From positions 381,803 to 445,802 of the forward strand of contig NZ_JOBF01000013.1 in assembly GCF_000718635.1 (NCBI RefSeq): 64,000 nt of DNA. Reading direction: 5' to 3'. Made by a program: the position numbers and the translations under genes. A model generated the notes under the pieces. It was not told where the DNA came from. It searched no databases and saw nothing but the letters and a program-made list of their open reading frames with translations. This stretch comes from Streptomyces varsoviensis. Its GTDB lineage: Bacteria > Actinomycetota > Actinomycetes > Streptomycetales > Streptomycetaceae. Below are positions 52,955-60,505 of the stretch, one piece after another. Numbering within the stretch: position 1 is the first letter of the stretch; the number at the start of each line of letters is the position of its first letter.

Positions 52955-53158
52955 TTGACAGACGACGGCAGCGACGGCCGTCCCGCGGGACAGGACGGCG
53001 AGGGGACCGCGGAAGGGGCCCTGCCCGATCTGACGGGCATCGACCTCGACGCGCTGCGCTCCCTGGACAGCCCGGCCCTGTCGGCGGTCCTCGACGTGCT
53101 GGTGCGCCGCACGGTGGAGCCCACGAGCGTGCTCTGCGCCTTCTCCAACGCGTCCTGA
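52955..53158 (+). CDS. fxsA: FxSxx-COOH-type RiPP precursor peptide
   Basis: 67 residues from a TTG at 52955 with GAGGAGAG at ideal distance. An in-frame ATG at 52886, overlapping the vWA-gene stop, would add 23 residues. The leader LPDLTGIDLDALRSLDSPAL matches FxsA leaders and precedes a short linker and the C-terminal core CAFSNAS. The family's core is Phe-x-Ser-x-x at the extreme C-terminus; here the five residues are Phe-Ser-Asn-Ala-Ser, with Asn in the third position. Radical SAM maturases of this class join the aromatic ring to the residue two further on, and Asn is an accepted partner in related three-residue cyclophanes. The gene lies 58 bases before the maturase gene. Confidence 0.8.
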   Translation: MTDDGSDGRPAGQDGEGTAEGALPDLTGIDLDALRSLDSPALSAVLDVLVRRTVEPTSVLCAFSNAS

Positions 53159-53216
53159 CCGCCGGTTCCGGCCGCCTGGGGGAGAGGCGGCGACACACAA
53201 CGAGGGGGGCCCGACG

Positions 53217-54431
53217 ATGGCGCATCCGCACGCGCCCTGGCCGTACGACCGGCTCGACGTGGCCGCGCTGCGGGCCCGGGGCACAGCCCCCGTCCCGTTC
53301 CGCCAGTTCGTCCTCAAAGTCCACAGCCGCTGCAACCTCGCCTGCACCTACTGCTACATCTACGCCGGCCCCGACGGCAGTTGGCGCGACCGCCCCGCCG
53401 CCGTCCCGGACCGTACGGTCGAGCGCGCCGCCGAGCGCATCGCCGAACACGCCCGCGCCCACCGGCTGCCCGCCGTCGAAGTCGTCCTGCACGGCGGCGA
53501 ACCCCTGCTCACCGGCGTCGGACCGCTGCTGCGCCACCGCGCCGCCATCCGCGCCCGCCTCGACGCCGGCACCGGCCTGACCACCACGACGCAGACCAAC
53601 GCCACCCTCCTCACCGAGGAGCGCGTCGCCCGCCTCGCCGACGCCGGCCTCCGCGTCGGCGTCAGCCTCGACGGCGGACTGCCCCGCCACAACCGCGCCC
53701 GCGTCGACCACGCCGGCCGCCCCTCCTACGCCGCCGTCGCCCGCGGTCTGCGGCACCTCGCCGAGCGGCCCGAGGCCTACGCCGGCATCCTGTGCACCGC
53801 CGACCCCGCCACCGACCCCGACGAGCTGTACGACTCCCTCCTCGCCTTCCGGCCGCCCGCCCTCGACTTCCTCCTCCCGCACGCCAACTGGTCCGCGCCC
53901 CCGCCGCACGCCGACCCGGCCCGCCGCCGCACCGTCTACGGCGACTGGCTCGCCCGCCTCTTCGACCGCTGGTGGAACGCGGGCCCCGGCGCGCCCCGGG
54001 TCAGACTCTTCGAGGAAGCCGTACTGCTGCTGCTCGGCGCGCCCAGCGCCACCGAGGCCCTGGGCACCTCGCCCGTCGCCACCGTCGTCATCGAGGCGGA
54101 CGGCGCGATCGAGCAGATCGACTCCCTGAAGTCCGCCTACGAGGGCGCCGCCGCCACCGGCCTCGACGTCTTCCGCCACCCCTTCGACGCGGCCCTCGAC
54201 CACCCCGGCATCGTCGCCCGCCAGCTCGGCGCCGACGGCCTGTGCGACACCTGCCGCGCCTGCCCCGTCCAGCGAGTGTGCGGCGGCGGCAACTACGCCC
54301 ACCGCTACCGCGCGGGCTCGGGCTTCCACCACCCCTCCGTCTACTGCGCCGACCTCCAGCGCCTCATCCGGCACGCGGCCCGCCGCCTCGAAGAGTCCGC
54401 CGCCCGCGCCCGCCACACCACGGCGGCCTGA
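53217..54431 (+). CDS. fxsB: FxsB-type radical SAM/SPASM peptide maturase
   Basis: 404 residues. The radical SAM cluster motif is Cys39-x3-Cys43-x2-Cys46 (SRCNLACTYCYIY), followed by VVLHGGEPLL (SAM-binding GGE) and VGVSLDGGLPRHNRAR. The C-terminal SPASM region carries the auxiliary-cluster cysteines LCDTCRACPVQRVCGGGNYAHRY ... SVYC. Enzymes of this family install a C-C cyclophane crosslink in the FxSxx precursor. The ATG at 53217 has GAGGGGGG upstream. The stop overlaps the start of the HExxH gene by one base, so the two act on the same peptide. Confidence 0.92.
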   Translation: MAHPHAPWPYDRLDVAALRARGTAPVPFRQFVLKVHSRCNLACTYCYIYAGPDGSWRDRPAAVPDRTVERAAERIAEHARAHRLPAVEVVLHGGEPLLTGVGPLLRHRAAIRARLDAGTGLTTTTQTNATLLTEERVARLADAGLRVGVSLDGGLPRHNRARVDHAGRPSYAAVARGLRHLAERPEAYAGILCTADPATDPDELYDSLLAFRPPALDFLLPHANWSAPPPHADPARRRTVYGDWLARLFDRWWNAGPGAPRVRLFEEAVLLLLGAPSATEALGTSPVATVVIEADGAIEQIDSLKSAYEGAAATGLDVFRHPFDAALDHPGIVARQLGADGLCDTCRACPVQRVCGGGNYAHRYRAGSGFHHPSVYCADLQRLIRHAARRLEESAARARHTTAA

Positions 54432-55732
54432 TGACCCACCGGATGCCCCCGCAGGTGCTGCGCGCCCTCGCCCGCACCCAATGCCCGCCCGCCGCCGCCG
54501 AACTGCTCGCCGCCTCCCAGTACAGCAAGCGCCTCCTCATGCTGCGGGCCCTCGCCGACGCGGCCGGCGACGACCCGCGCTTCGACGCCCACTGGACGCT
54601 GCTGGCCGCCGCCGAACGCGCCGACCCCGGCGCCGCCCGCCAGGCCGTCGGCTACCCCCTCGTCGGCGCCTGGGCCGCCCGTACGCTCCGCCTCACACAC
54701 CACCACGAAGCGCACCCGAGCCCGGCAGGCCGTACGGGCGACAGCCCCGCTGACCGCCTCTCGGACGGCCTCGGGGCCATCGCCGCCGCGGCGGCCCTCC
54801 GCGCCGGCCTGCCCTTCCGCGTCCGCCTGCCGCTGCGCCGCGGCGCGCTCGTCCTGCCCTCCCTCGGCGCCATCACCCACCCCACCGCCCGCCACGTGAC
54901 GATCGAGGGCGGCGGCGAGGGCGCGCCCTGCCCGCCCGGCTGCCGCTGGCTGCCGCTCACCGCCCTGCCGCCCGCCGGACCGCGGCACGTCCCCGTCGCC
55001 TTCGACGATCTCGACCCGCACCGCGTCCCCGACGGCGGCCCCGGTCCCGCTGTCGTCCCCACCGACCGCGCCACCGCCGCCGAACGGGCCCGCTGGCACA
55101 CCCTGTGGCGCGACGCCGTGGCCCTCCTGGACCGCGCCGCGCCCGAGCGCGCCGCCGAACTCTCCGCGCTGCTCCGCTGCGTCGTCCCGCTCCGCACCCC
55201 CGCCGCCGGCCTGGTCGCCGCGACCCTGCCGGACGCCTTCGGCGCGGCCTTCGCCTCCCGCCCCGCGACCGCCCTCGACCTCGCGGCCACCCTCGTCCAC
55301 GAGATACAGCACTCGAAGCTCGCCGCCGTCCTCGACCTCGTACCGCTGCACCGGGCCGGGCCCGAAGCGCGCCACTGGGCCCCCTGGCGCCCCGACCCGC
55401 GCCCGTTCGGCGGCCTCCTCCAGGGCCTGTACGCGCACCTCGCCCTCGCCGGCCTGTGGGGCCGCGTCGCCGCCCTGCACGGCCCGGAGCAGCGCGTCGC
55501 GTGGGACGCCCACGCGCGCTGCTGGGCACAGGTCGGCGCCGTACTCCCCGCGCTCGTACACGCACCCGAACTCACCCCCGAGGGACGGGAATTCGCGCAG
55601 GCCATGGCCGACGCGTACGCTCGGTTGCCCGCGTACCCCGGCGCACTCGGCCCCCGCGCGCGAGCCGCCGCCGAGGTGGCGGCGGCGCGGCGCGTTCGCC
55701 GCGGACCACGCGTGGGCACGGCTCTGCGGTAA
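54431..55732 (+). CDS. HExxH-motif putative peptide-modification protein
   Basis: 433 residues of the family regularly found beside FxsB maturases. The motif is His290-Glu-Ile-Gln-His294 in ATLVHEIQHSKLAAVLDLVPLH, with downstream His, Tyr and Trp residues (WDAHARCWAQVG). Though HExxH usually means a zinc peptidase, members of this family have been reclassified as 2-oxoglutarate-dependent peptide beta-hydroxylases; both roles should be considered. The N-terminal half is Ala/Arg/Pro-rich and helical. The ATG overlaps the fxsB stop (TGATG). A second modification on the crosslinked peptide is the likely job. Confidence 0.85.
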   Translation: MTHRMPPQVLRALARTQCPPAAAELLAASQYSKRLLMLRALADAAGDDPRFDAHWTLLAAAERADPGAARQAVGYPLVGAWAARTLRLTHHHEAHPSPAGRTGDSPADRLSDGLGAIAAAAALRAGLPFRVRLPLRRGALVLPSLGAITHPTARHVTIEGGGEGAPCPPGCRWLPLTALPPAGPRHVPVAFDDLDPHRVPDGGPGPAVVPTDRATAAERARWHTLWRDAVALLDRAAPERAAELSALLRCVVPLRTPAAGLVAATLPDAFGAAFASRPATALDLAATLVHEIQHSKLAAVLDLVPLHRAGPEARHWAPWRPDPRPFGGLLQGLYAHLALAGLWGRVAALHGPEQRVAWDAHARCWAQVGAVLPALVHAPELTPEGREFAQAMADAYARLPAYPGALGPRARAAAEVAAARRVRRGPRVGTALR

Positions 55733-55836
55733 GACAGGGAGAAACATCCGAGTGGGCGCCGGACACCCCGCCGACTCGACTGACGCATCCGCCCGGACAC
55801 GAGCGGGCAACGAGCAGACACGAGGGGAACGGTCGG

Positions 55837-58800
55837 ATGGCCGCACAGCGAGGCACCGGCGAGCACGCCGGATCACAGCAGTTCACCATCAGCTACGCCG
55901 GCTACAACCGGCCCTGGGCCGCGTGGATCAGCCACCGATTGCAGCGCCTCGGCCACCGGCCGGTGCTCCGCCGCTGGGACGGCTCGGTGGAGCGGCCCCT
56001 GGAGGCCGTCCTCGCCGATCTGCTCGCCCAGCCCGGCAAGACCCTGCTGATCCTCAGCGACTGGTACTTCTCGCTCGGCCCGCGCACCGAGGAGGAGTGG
56101 AACGCCGCGCTGCGCGCCGTCGTCGAGCCGCACGCCGGCCAGTTCGCCGCCGTAAGCGTGACGACCCGTCAACTACCGAGCGCGACCGGGCTGCTGGCCC
56201 CCGCGGACCTGTGGCGCATCGGCGCCGAGGAGAGTGAACGCCGGGTGCTGGGCCGACTGGGACTGCCGACCGACGGCCCCTACATCGAGGACGACCGGCC
56301 CGGCACCCCCCGCTTCCCCGACGACCCGCCCGAGGTCTGGGGCCCCGTACCGCGCCGCAACCCCCGCTTCACCGGCCGCGACACCCTGCTCAGCACCCTC
56401 CACGACTGGTTCGAGGAGGCCCCCAGCGGCGCCGCCGTCTGCGCCCTGCACGGCATGTCCGGCGTCGGCAAGACCCAGCTCGGCGCCGAGTACGCGCACC
56501 GCTTCGCCTCCGACTACGACCTGGTCTGGTGGGTCCCCGCGCACACCCGCGCCGCCATGCGCGAAGGGCTCGCCGCCCTCGCGCCCGCCCTCGGCCTCGT
56601 CGACGCCGGCAGCGAGTACGGCGAGCGCATCCGCGCCGTCCACGAGGCGCTGCGCGTCGGCAGCCCGCACAGCCGCTGGCTCCTCGTCTTCGACGGCGCC
56701 GACGACCCCGCCGCCGTCGCCGACGCCGTGCCCTCCGGCCCCGGCCACGTACTGATCACCACCCGCAACCGCGACTGGGGCGGCCACGACGCCGAATTGA
56801 TGGACGTCCCCGTCTACGCCCGCGACGAGAGCGTCGCCTTCGTGCGCCGCCGCGCCGACCGGCTCAGCCCCGCCGAGGCCCATCTGCTCGCCGCCGCCCT
56901 CGACGACCTGCCGCTCCTCCTCGACCAGACCGCCGGCTGGCTCGGCCAGTCAGCGATGCCCGTCGAGGAGTACGTGTCCCTGGTCAGCGGCTCCGTCTCG
57001 GACTCCGAGGACGTCCTGCAGACCTCCCCGTCCTACCCCGAGGCGTTCCCCAAGGCCTGGGACATACTGCTCAACACCCTCCGCGAGAACATGCAGGAGG
57101 CCGTCGACCTGCTCCGGCTGTGCGTCTTCTTCGCGCCCGGCCCCGTACCGCTGCGGCTGCTGCGCGAGATGGGCGCGGGCCGGCTGCCCGAGCGGCTGAG
57201 CTGGCTCACCAACGACACCCTGAAATGGAACCGGGCGCTCAAGATCCTGATCCAGTACTCCGTCGTCCGCATCGAGTACCAGCAGGCCATCTCCGAGGAC
57301 GCCGGCACCGGCGTCGAGACCGTCCAGATGCACCGCATGGTCCACGGCTTCGTCCGCGACACCATGTCCGACCGCGAACACACCACCCTCTCCCGCGTCG
57401 TCCAGGAATCCCTCGCCGCCGCCGACCCCGGCCGGGTCTCCGACAGCCGGCTCTGGCCCCGCTACGCCGAACTGGTCCCGCACCTCGAATCCTGCGGCGC
57501 CCTCGACAGCGACGACCCCAAGGTCCAGCGGTTCGTCCTCAACTGCCTGCGCTACCTCTACCAGCGCGGCGAGTTCCGCACCGGCCTGGAACTGAGCGAG
57601 AAGGTCCGCGCCGCCTGGAACACCCTCCTCGGCCCCGGCCACAACCAACTCGTCCTCCTCAGCCACCACCAGGCCAACATGCTGCGGATGCTCGGCCGCT
57701 ACGAGGAGGCGGAGGAACTCAGCCGCGTCGCCGTCGACCAGCTCAACGCCCAGGACGACCCCGACGAACTCGAACTCCTCAAGGCCATGAGCGGGCTCGC
57801 CGCCAACGTCATGGCCCGCGGCCGCTACCCCGAGGCCCAGGGCCTCCTGGAGACCGTCTGGGAGCGCTACCGGGAACTCCTCGGCGACGACGAGCCCCGC
57901 ACCCTCAGCGCCCGCAACAACGTCAACGTCGTACTGCGCCTCCTCGGCCGCTACCAGGAAGCCCTCGACCTCGACCGCGAGGACCTCGAAGCACACGAGC
58001 GGGTCCTGCGCACCCTGCACCCCACCACGCTCGGCAAGGCCCTCAACTACGCTTGGGGGCTGCGCCTCCTCGGCCGCTACACCGAGGCCACCTCCCGCCA
58101 GGAGCTCGGCGTCCGCCTGCACCTCCAGGTCCTCGGCCGCTACCACCCGCAGACCCTGATGGCCCAGCACAACCTGGCTCTGTGCATGCGCCGCCAGGAC
58201 AGCGACCTCTCCGCCGCCGAGGCCCTGCTCCGCTCCACCCTGGAGCGCAGCGAACGGGTCCTGGGCCGCGACAACCCCGGCTCGCTCCGCGTCGCCTGCG
58301 ACTACGCCAGCCTGCTGCGCGCCATCGGCACCGACCCCGACGAGGCCCGCCACCGCGCCGAGGACGTGGCCGAGCGGTACGCCGCCGCCATGGGCGAGGA
58401 ACACCCCTTCACCATCGGCGCGTACGCCAACGTCGCGCTCGCGCTGCGGGAGTCGGGCGAACGGCAGGAAGCCTTCGAGGTGGCCGAGCAGGCGCTGCGG
58501 CGCATGCGCGAGGCCATGGGCGACGACCACCCCTGGACGCTGGGGTGCGCCCTCAACGCGGCGAGCTGCCGCAACCTCATCGGCCGCGTCGACGACGCCA
58601 CCGAACTCAGCCGCGACACCCTGGCCCGCGCCCGCCGCACCCTGGGCGGCCAGCACCCGCTGACCCTCTCCTGCGAGGTGGGCCTCGCCGCCGACCTGCG
58701 CGGCCTCGGCCAGCGCGACGAGGCGGACAAGCTGGAGCAGGACGCCCTCCAGCAGCTCGCCCGGACCCTCGGCGCCCAGCACCGCCACACGGTCGCGGCC

Positions 58801-58848
58801 CGCACCCGCATCCGCCCGTTCTGGGACTTCGAGCCGCAGCCGGTGTAG
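55837..58848 (+). CDS. fxsT: FxSxx-system TIR / NB-ARC / TPR protein
   Basis: 1003 residues. A TIR-like domain occupies about 15-130 (FTISYAGYNRPWAAWISHRLQRLGHRPVLRRWDG ... EEEWNAALRAVV). An NB-ARC NTPase follows at about 170-430, with Walker A GMSGVGKTQLGAEYA (Lys212), Walker B WLLVFDGADD and sensor HVLITTRNRDW, then a winged-helix part ending in MHRMVHGFVRD. The rest is a TPR superhelix (ALNYAWGLRLLGRYTEATSRQELGVRLH-type units). This is the architecture of NLR-like immune receptors; in FxSxx loci it is a standard member. The ATG at 55837 follows GAGGGG. It may sense the modified peptide or its loss. Confidence 0.9.
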   Translation: MAAQRGTGEHAGSQQFTISYAGYNRPWAAWISHRLQRLGHRPVLRRWDGSVERPLEAVLADLLAQPGKTLLILSDWYFSLGPRTEEEWNAALRAVVEPHAGQFAAVSVTTRQLPSATGLLAPADLWRIGAEESERRVLGRLGLPTDGPYIEDDRPGTPRFPDDPPEVWGPVPRRNPRFTGRDTLLSTLHDWFEEAPSGAAVCALHGMSGVGKTQLGAEYAHRFASDYDLVWWVPAHTRAAMREGLAALAPALGLVDAGSEYGERIRAVHEALRVGSPHSRWLLVFDGADDPAAVADAVPSGPGHVLITTRNRDWGGHDAELMDVPVYARDESVAFVRRRADRLSPAEAHLLAAALDDLPLLLDQTAGWLGQSAMPVEEYVSLVSGSVSDSEDVLQTSPSYPEAFPKAWDILLNTLRENMQEAVDLLRLCVFFAPGPVPLRLLREMGAGRLPERLSWLTNDTLKWNRALKILIQYSVVRIEYQQAISEDAGTGVETVQMHRMVHGFVRDTMSDREHTTLSRVVQESLAAADPGRVSDSRLWPRYAELVPHLESCGALDSDDPKVQRFVLNCLRYLYQRGEFRTGLELSEKVRAAWNTLLGPGHNQLVLLSHHQANMLRMLGRYEEAEELSRVAVDQLNAQDDPDELELLKAMSGLAANVMARGRYPEAQGLLETVWERYRELLGDDEPRTLSARNNVNVVLRLLGRYQEALDLDREDLEAHERVLRTLHPTTLGKALNYAWGLRLLGRYTEATSRQELGVRLHLQVLGRYHPQTLMAQHNLALCMRRQDSDLSAAEALLRSTLERSERVLGRDNPGSLRVACDYASLLRAIGTDPDEARHRAEDVAERYAAAMGEEHPFTIGAYANVALALRESGERQEAFEVAEQALRRMREAMGDDHPWTLGCALNAASCRNLIGRVDDATELSRDTLARARRTLGGQHPLTLSCEVGLAADLRGLGQRDEADKLEQDALQQLARTLGAQHRHTVAARTRIRPFWDFEPQPV

Positions 58849-58954
58849 GGGAGGGGGATTCGCCGTCGGTACGGCCGTACGCGGCGTCTCGTACGGCCGT
58901 ACCCGCGGGCGGCCGCAGCCTTTCCAGGGGGCCTACTGGGGGCCTACTGGGGGC

Positions 58955-59326
58955 CTACTGGGCCTGGCAGTCCTTGCCCGTCAGGGAGTTCTCGACGGCG
59001 ACGATCACCTCGCCCAGCCGGGCGCGGGCGCTCTCCAGCTCGCCGATCCTGCCGTCGATGCGGTCCCCTTCCGCCGCGAGCCGGTCCAGCAGCTCCGGCG
59101 TGGCCTGGCCGTCCACGACGTGCGGCAGCATCTCCCGGATCGACTTGCTGGGCACCGCGGCGGCGTACAACTGCTGGATCACCCGGACGCGGTGGACCGC
59201 GCTCTGCGGGTACAACCGCTGGCCGCTGGGGCTGCGCTCCGCGGCGAGCAGGCCCTGCTGCTCGTAGTAGCGCAGCGACCGCACGCTGACGCCGGTCGCG
59301 GCGGCGAGCTCGCCGATACGCATCAT
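58955..59326 (-). CDS. MerR-family regulator
   Basis: 123 residues. The MerR HTH is MMRIGELAAATGVSVRSLRYYEQQGLL (1-27) with the wing ERSPSGQRLYPQSAV, followed by a short coiled coil. I chose the ATG at 59326; the frame continues 18 codons upstream, across the divergent promoter, without family character. A single internal Cys near the C-terminus (GKDCQAQ) is the only obvious ligand residue. Its stop lies in the third copy of an 11-bp GCCTACTGGGG repeat. Divergent from the alpha/beta-hydrolase gene, which it probably regulates. Confidence 0.87.
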   Translation of the reverse strand: MMRIGELAAATGVSVRSLRYYEQQGLLAAERSPSGQRLYPQSAVHRVRVIQQLYAAAVPSKSIREMLPHVVDGQATPELLDRLAAEGDRIDGRIGELESARARLGEVIVAVENSLTGKDCQAQ

Positions 59327-59364
59327 GACCTCCGCCGGGGCCCCCGGCCCCATCACCTGATCAC

Positions 59365-59396
59365 TTGCCTCTGACACCAACGTCAGGTTTTAGCGT
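59365..59396 (+). promoter_or_regulatory. MerR-type promoter/operator before the alpha/beta-hydrolase gene
   Basis: TTGCCT (59365-59370) and TAGCGT (59391-59396) are plausible -35 and -10 elements with an over-long spacer of about 20 bases, as MerR activators require. The spacer holds the inverted repeat CTGAC-N6-GTCAG (59371-59375 and 59382-59386). Confidence 0.6.
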
Positions 59397-59493
59397 AACG
59401 CGCGTCGGCACCGCCCCCGCCGCCACGGCGGAGGCGCGGCCCCTGCCCGGCTGTCCGCCGGCGTCCCATCGGACACGCGAAGGAAGAACCCCC

Positions 59494-60435
59494 ATGAGCG
59501 CAACAGACACGCCTGCCGCGAACCCGGCCGGCCCGGCCGCCGCCCCCGTCGTCTCGGTGAAGCCGGTGGTGCTGCCGGCCCCGGGCCGCGCCGAGGACCT
59601 GCGGCTGCGGATATCCGCGCCGGCCACCGGGAACGGGCTGCCGGTCCTCCTCTTCTCGCACGGCTACGGCTCCTCGCTGGACGGCTACGGGCCGCTGACC
59701 GACTACTGGGCCGCGCACGGCTTCGTGGTGATCCAGCCGACCCACCTCGACTCCCGGACCGTGGGGCTGCCCGAGGACGACCCCCGCAGGCCGAGGCTGT
59801 GGCGCCGCCGCGTCCAGGACATGAAGCTCGTCCTCGACCGGCTCGACGAGCTGGAGGCCGCCGTGCCCGGGCTCGCCGGACGCGTGGACCGCGGCCGCGT
59901 CGCCGCGGCCGGCCACTCCTTCGGCGGACAGACCACCGGCGTCCTGCTGGGTCTGCGGCTCCTCGACCCGGAGAGCGGGGCGAAGGAGGACCTGTCCGAC
60001 GCGCGCGTCACGGCGGGCGTGCTGCTCGCCGCGGCCGGCCGGGGCGGCGCCGACCTGACGCCCTTCGCGGTCCAGAACCTGCCGTGGCTGAAGGCGCCGG
60101 ACTTCGGGTACCTGGCCAAGCCGGCCCTCGTCATCGCGGGCGACAAGGACGAACTGCCGCTGTCCGTACGGGGACCGGAGTGGATGACCGACCCGTACCA
60201 CCTGAGCCCGGCGCCCAAGAGCCTGCTCACCCTCTACGGGGCGGAGCACTCCCTCGGCGGCATCACCGGCTACGAGATCCGGGAGACCACGGACGAGCAC
60301 CCCGAGCGCGTCGCCCTGATCCAGCGGACCACCCTCGCGTATCTGCGCCACGCCCTCGGCATCGAGGACGACGGCTGGACGGCCGCCCAGGAGGCCCTGT
60401 CCCGGAACGAGCTGGGGCGGCTCGAATCCAAGTAG
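59494..60435 (+). CDS. Alpha/beta-hydrolase (chlorophyllase-like)
   Basis: 313 residues. Oxyanion-side motif LFSHGYGSSLDGYGPLTDYWAAHGFVVIQP, nucleophile elbow AAAGHSFGGQT, a late acidic DKDEL and the catalytic His in LYGAEHSLGG. No signal peptide, so cytoplasmic. The ATG at 59494 follows GAAGGAAG. Controlled by the divergent MerR protein through the site at 59365-59396. Related proteins hydrolyse esters of hydrophobic or halogenated compounds; the substrate is unknown. Confidence 0.87.
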   Translation: MSATDTPAANPAGPAAAPVVSVKPVVLPAPGRAEDLRLRISAPATGNGLPVLLFSHGYGSSLDGYGPLTDYWAAHGFVVIQPTHLDSRTVGLPEDDPRRPRLWRRRVQDMKLVLDRLDELEAAVPGLAGRVDRGRVAAAGHSFGGQTTGVLLGLRLLDPESGAKEDLSDARVTAGVLLAAAGRGGADLTPFAVQNLPWLKAPDFGYLAKPALVIAGDKDELPLSVRGPEWMTDPYHLSPAPKSLLTLYGAEHSLGGITGYEIRETTDEHPERVALIQRTTLAYLRHALGIEDDGWTAAQEALSRNELGRLESK

Positions 60436-60448
60436 GCCATGGTGTGAA

Positions 60449-60487
60449 GAGAGGCCCGGCCCCGCGCGACGCGGGACCGGGCCTCTC
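60449..60487. terminator. Long hairpin between hydrolase gene and kgd
   Basis: GAGAGGCCCGGCCCCGC (60449-60465) pairs with GCGGGACCGGGCCTCTC (60471-60487), 16 of 17 positions, around a 5-base loop. It lies between convergent genes and probably serves both. Confidence 0.88.
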
Positions 60488-60505
60488 GGGTGTTCGGCGT
60501 GCTGG

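Noticed and set aside
54431..55732. Calling the HExxH protein a plain zinc protease
   Set aside because: The motif alone suggests that, but its family and its fusion to the radical SAM gene fit a peptide-modifying enzyme better, so the call is left open.
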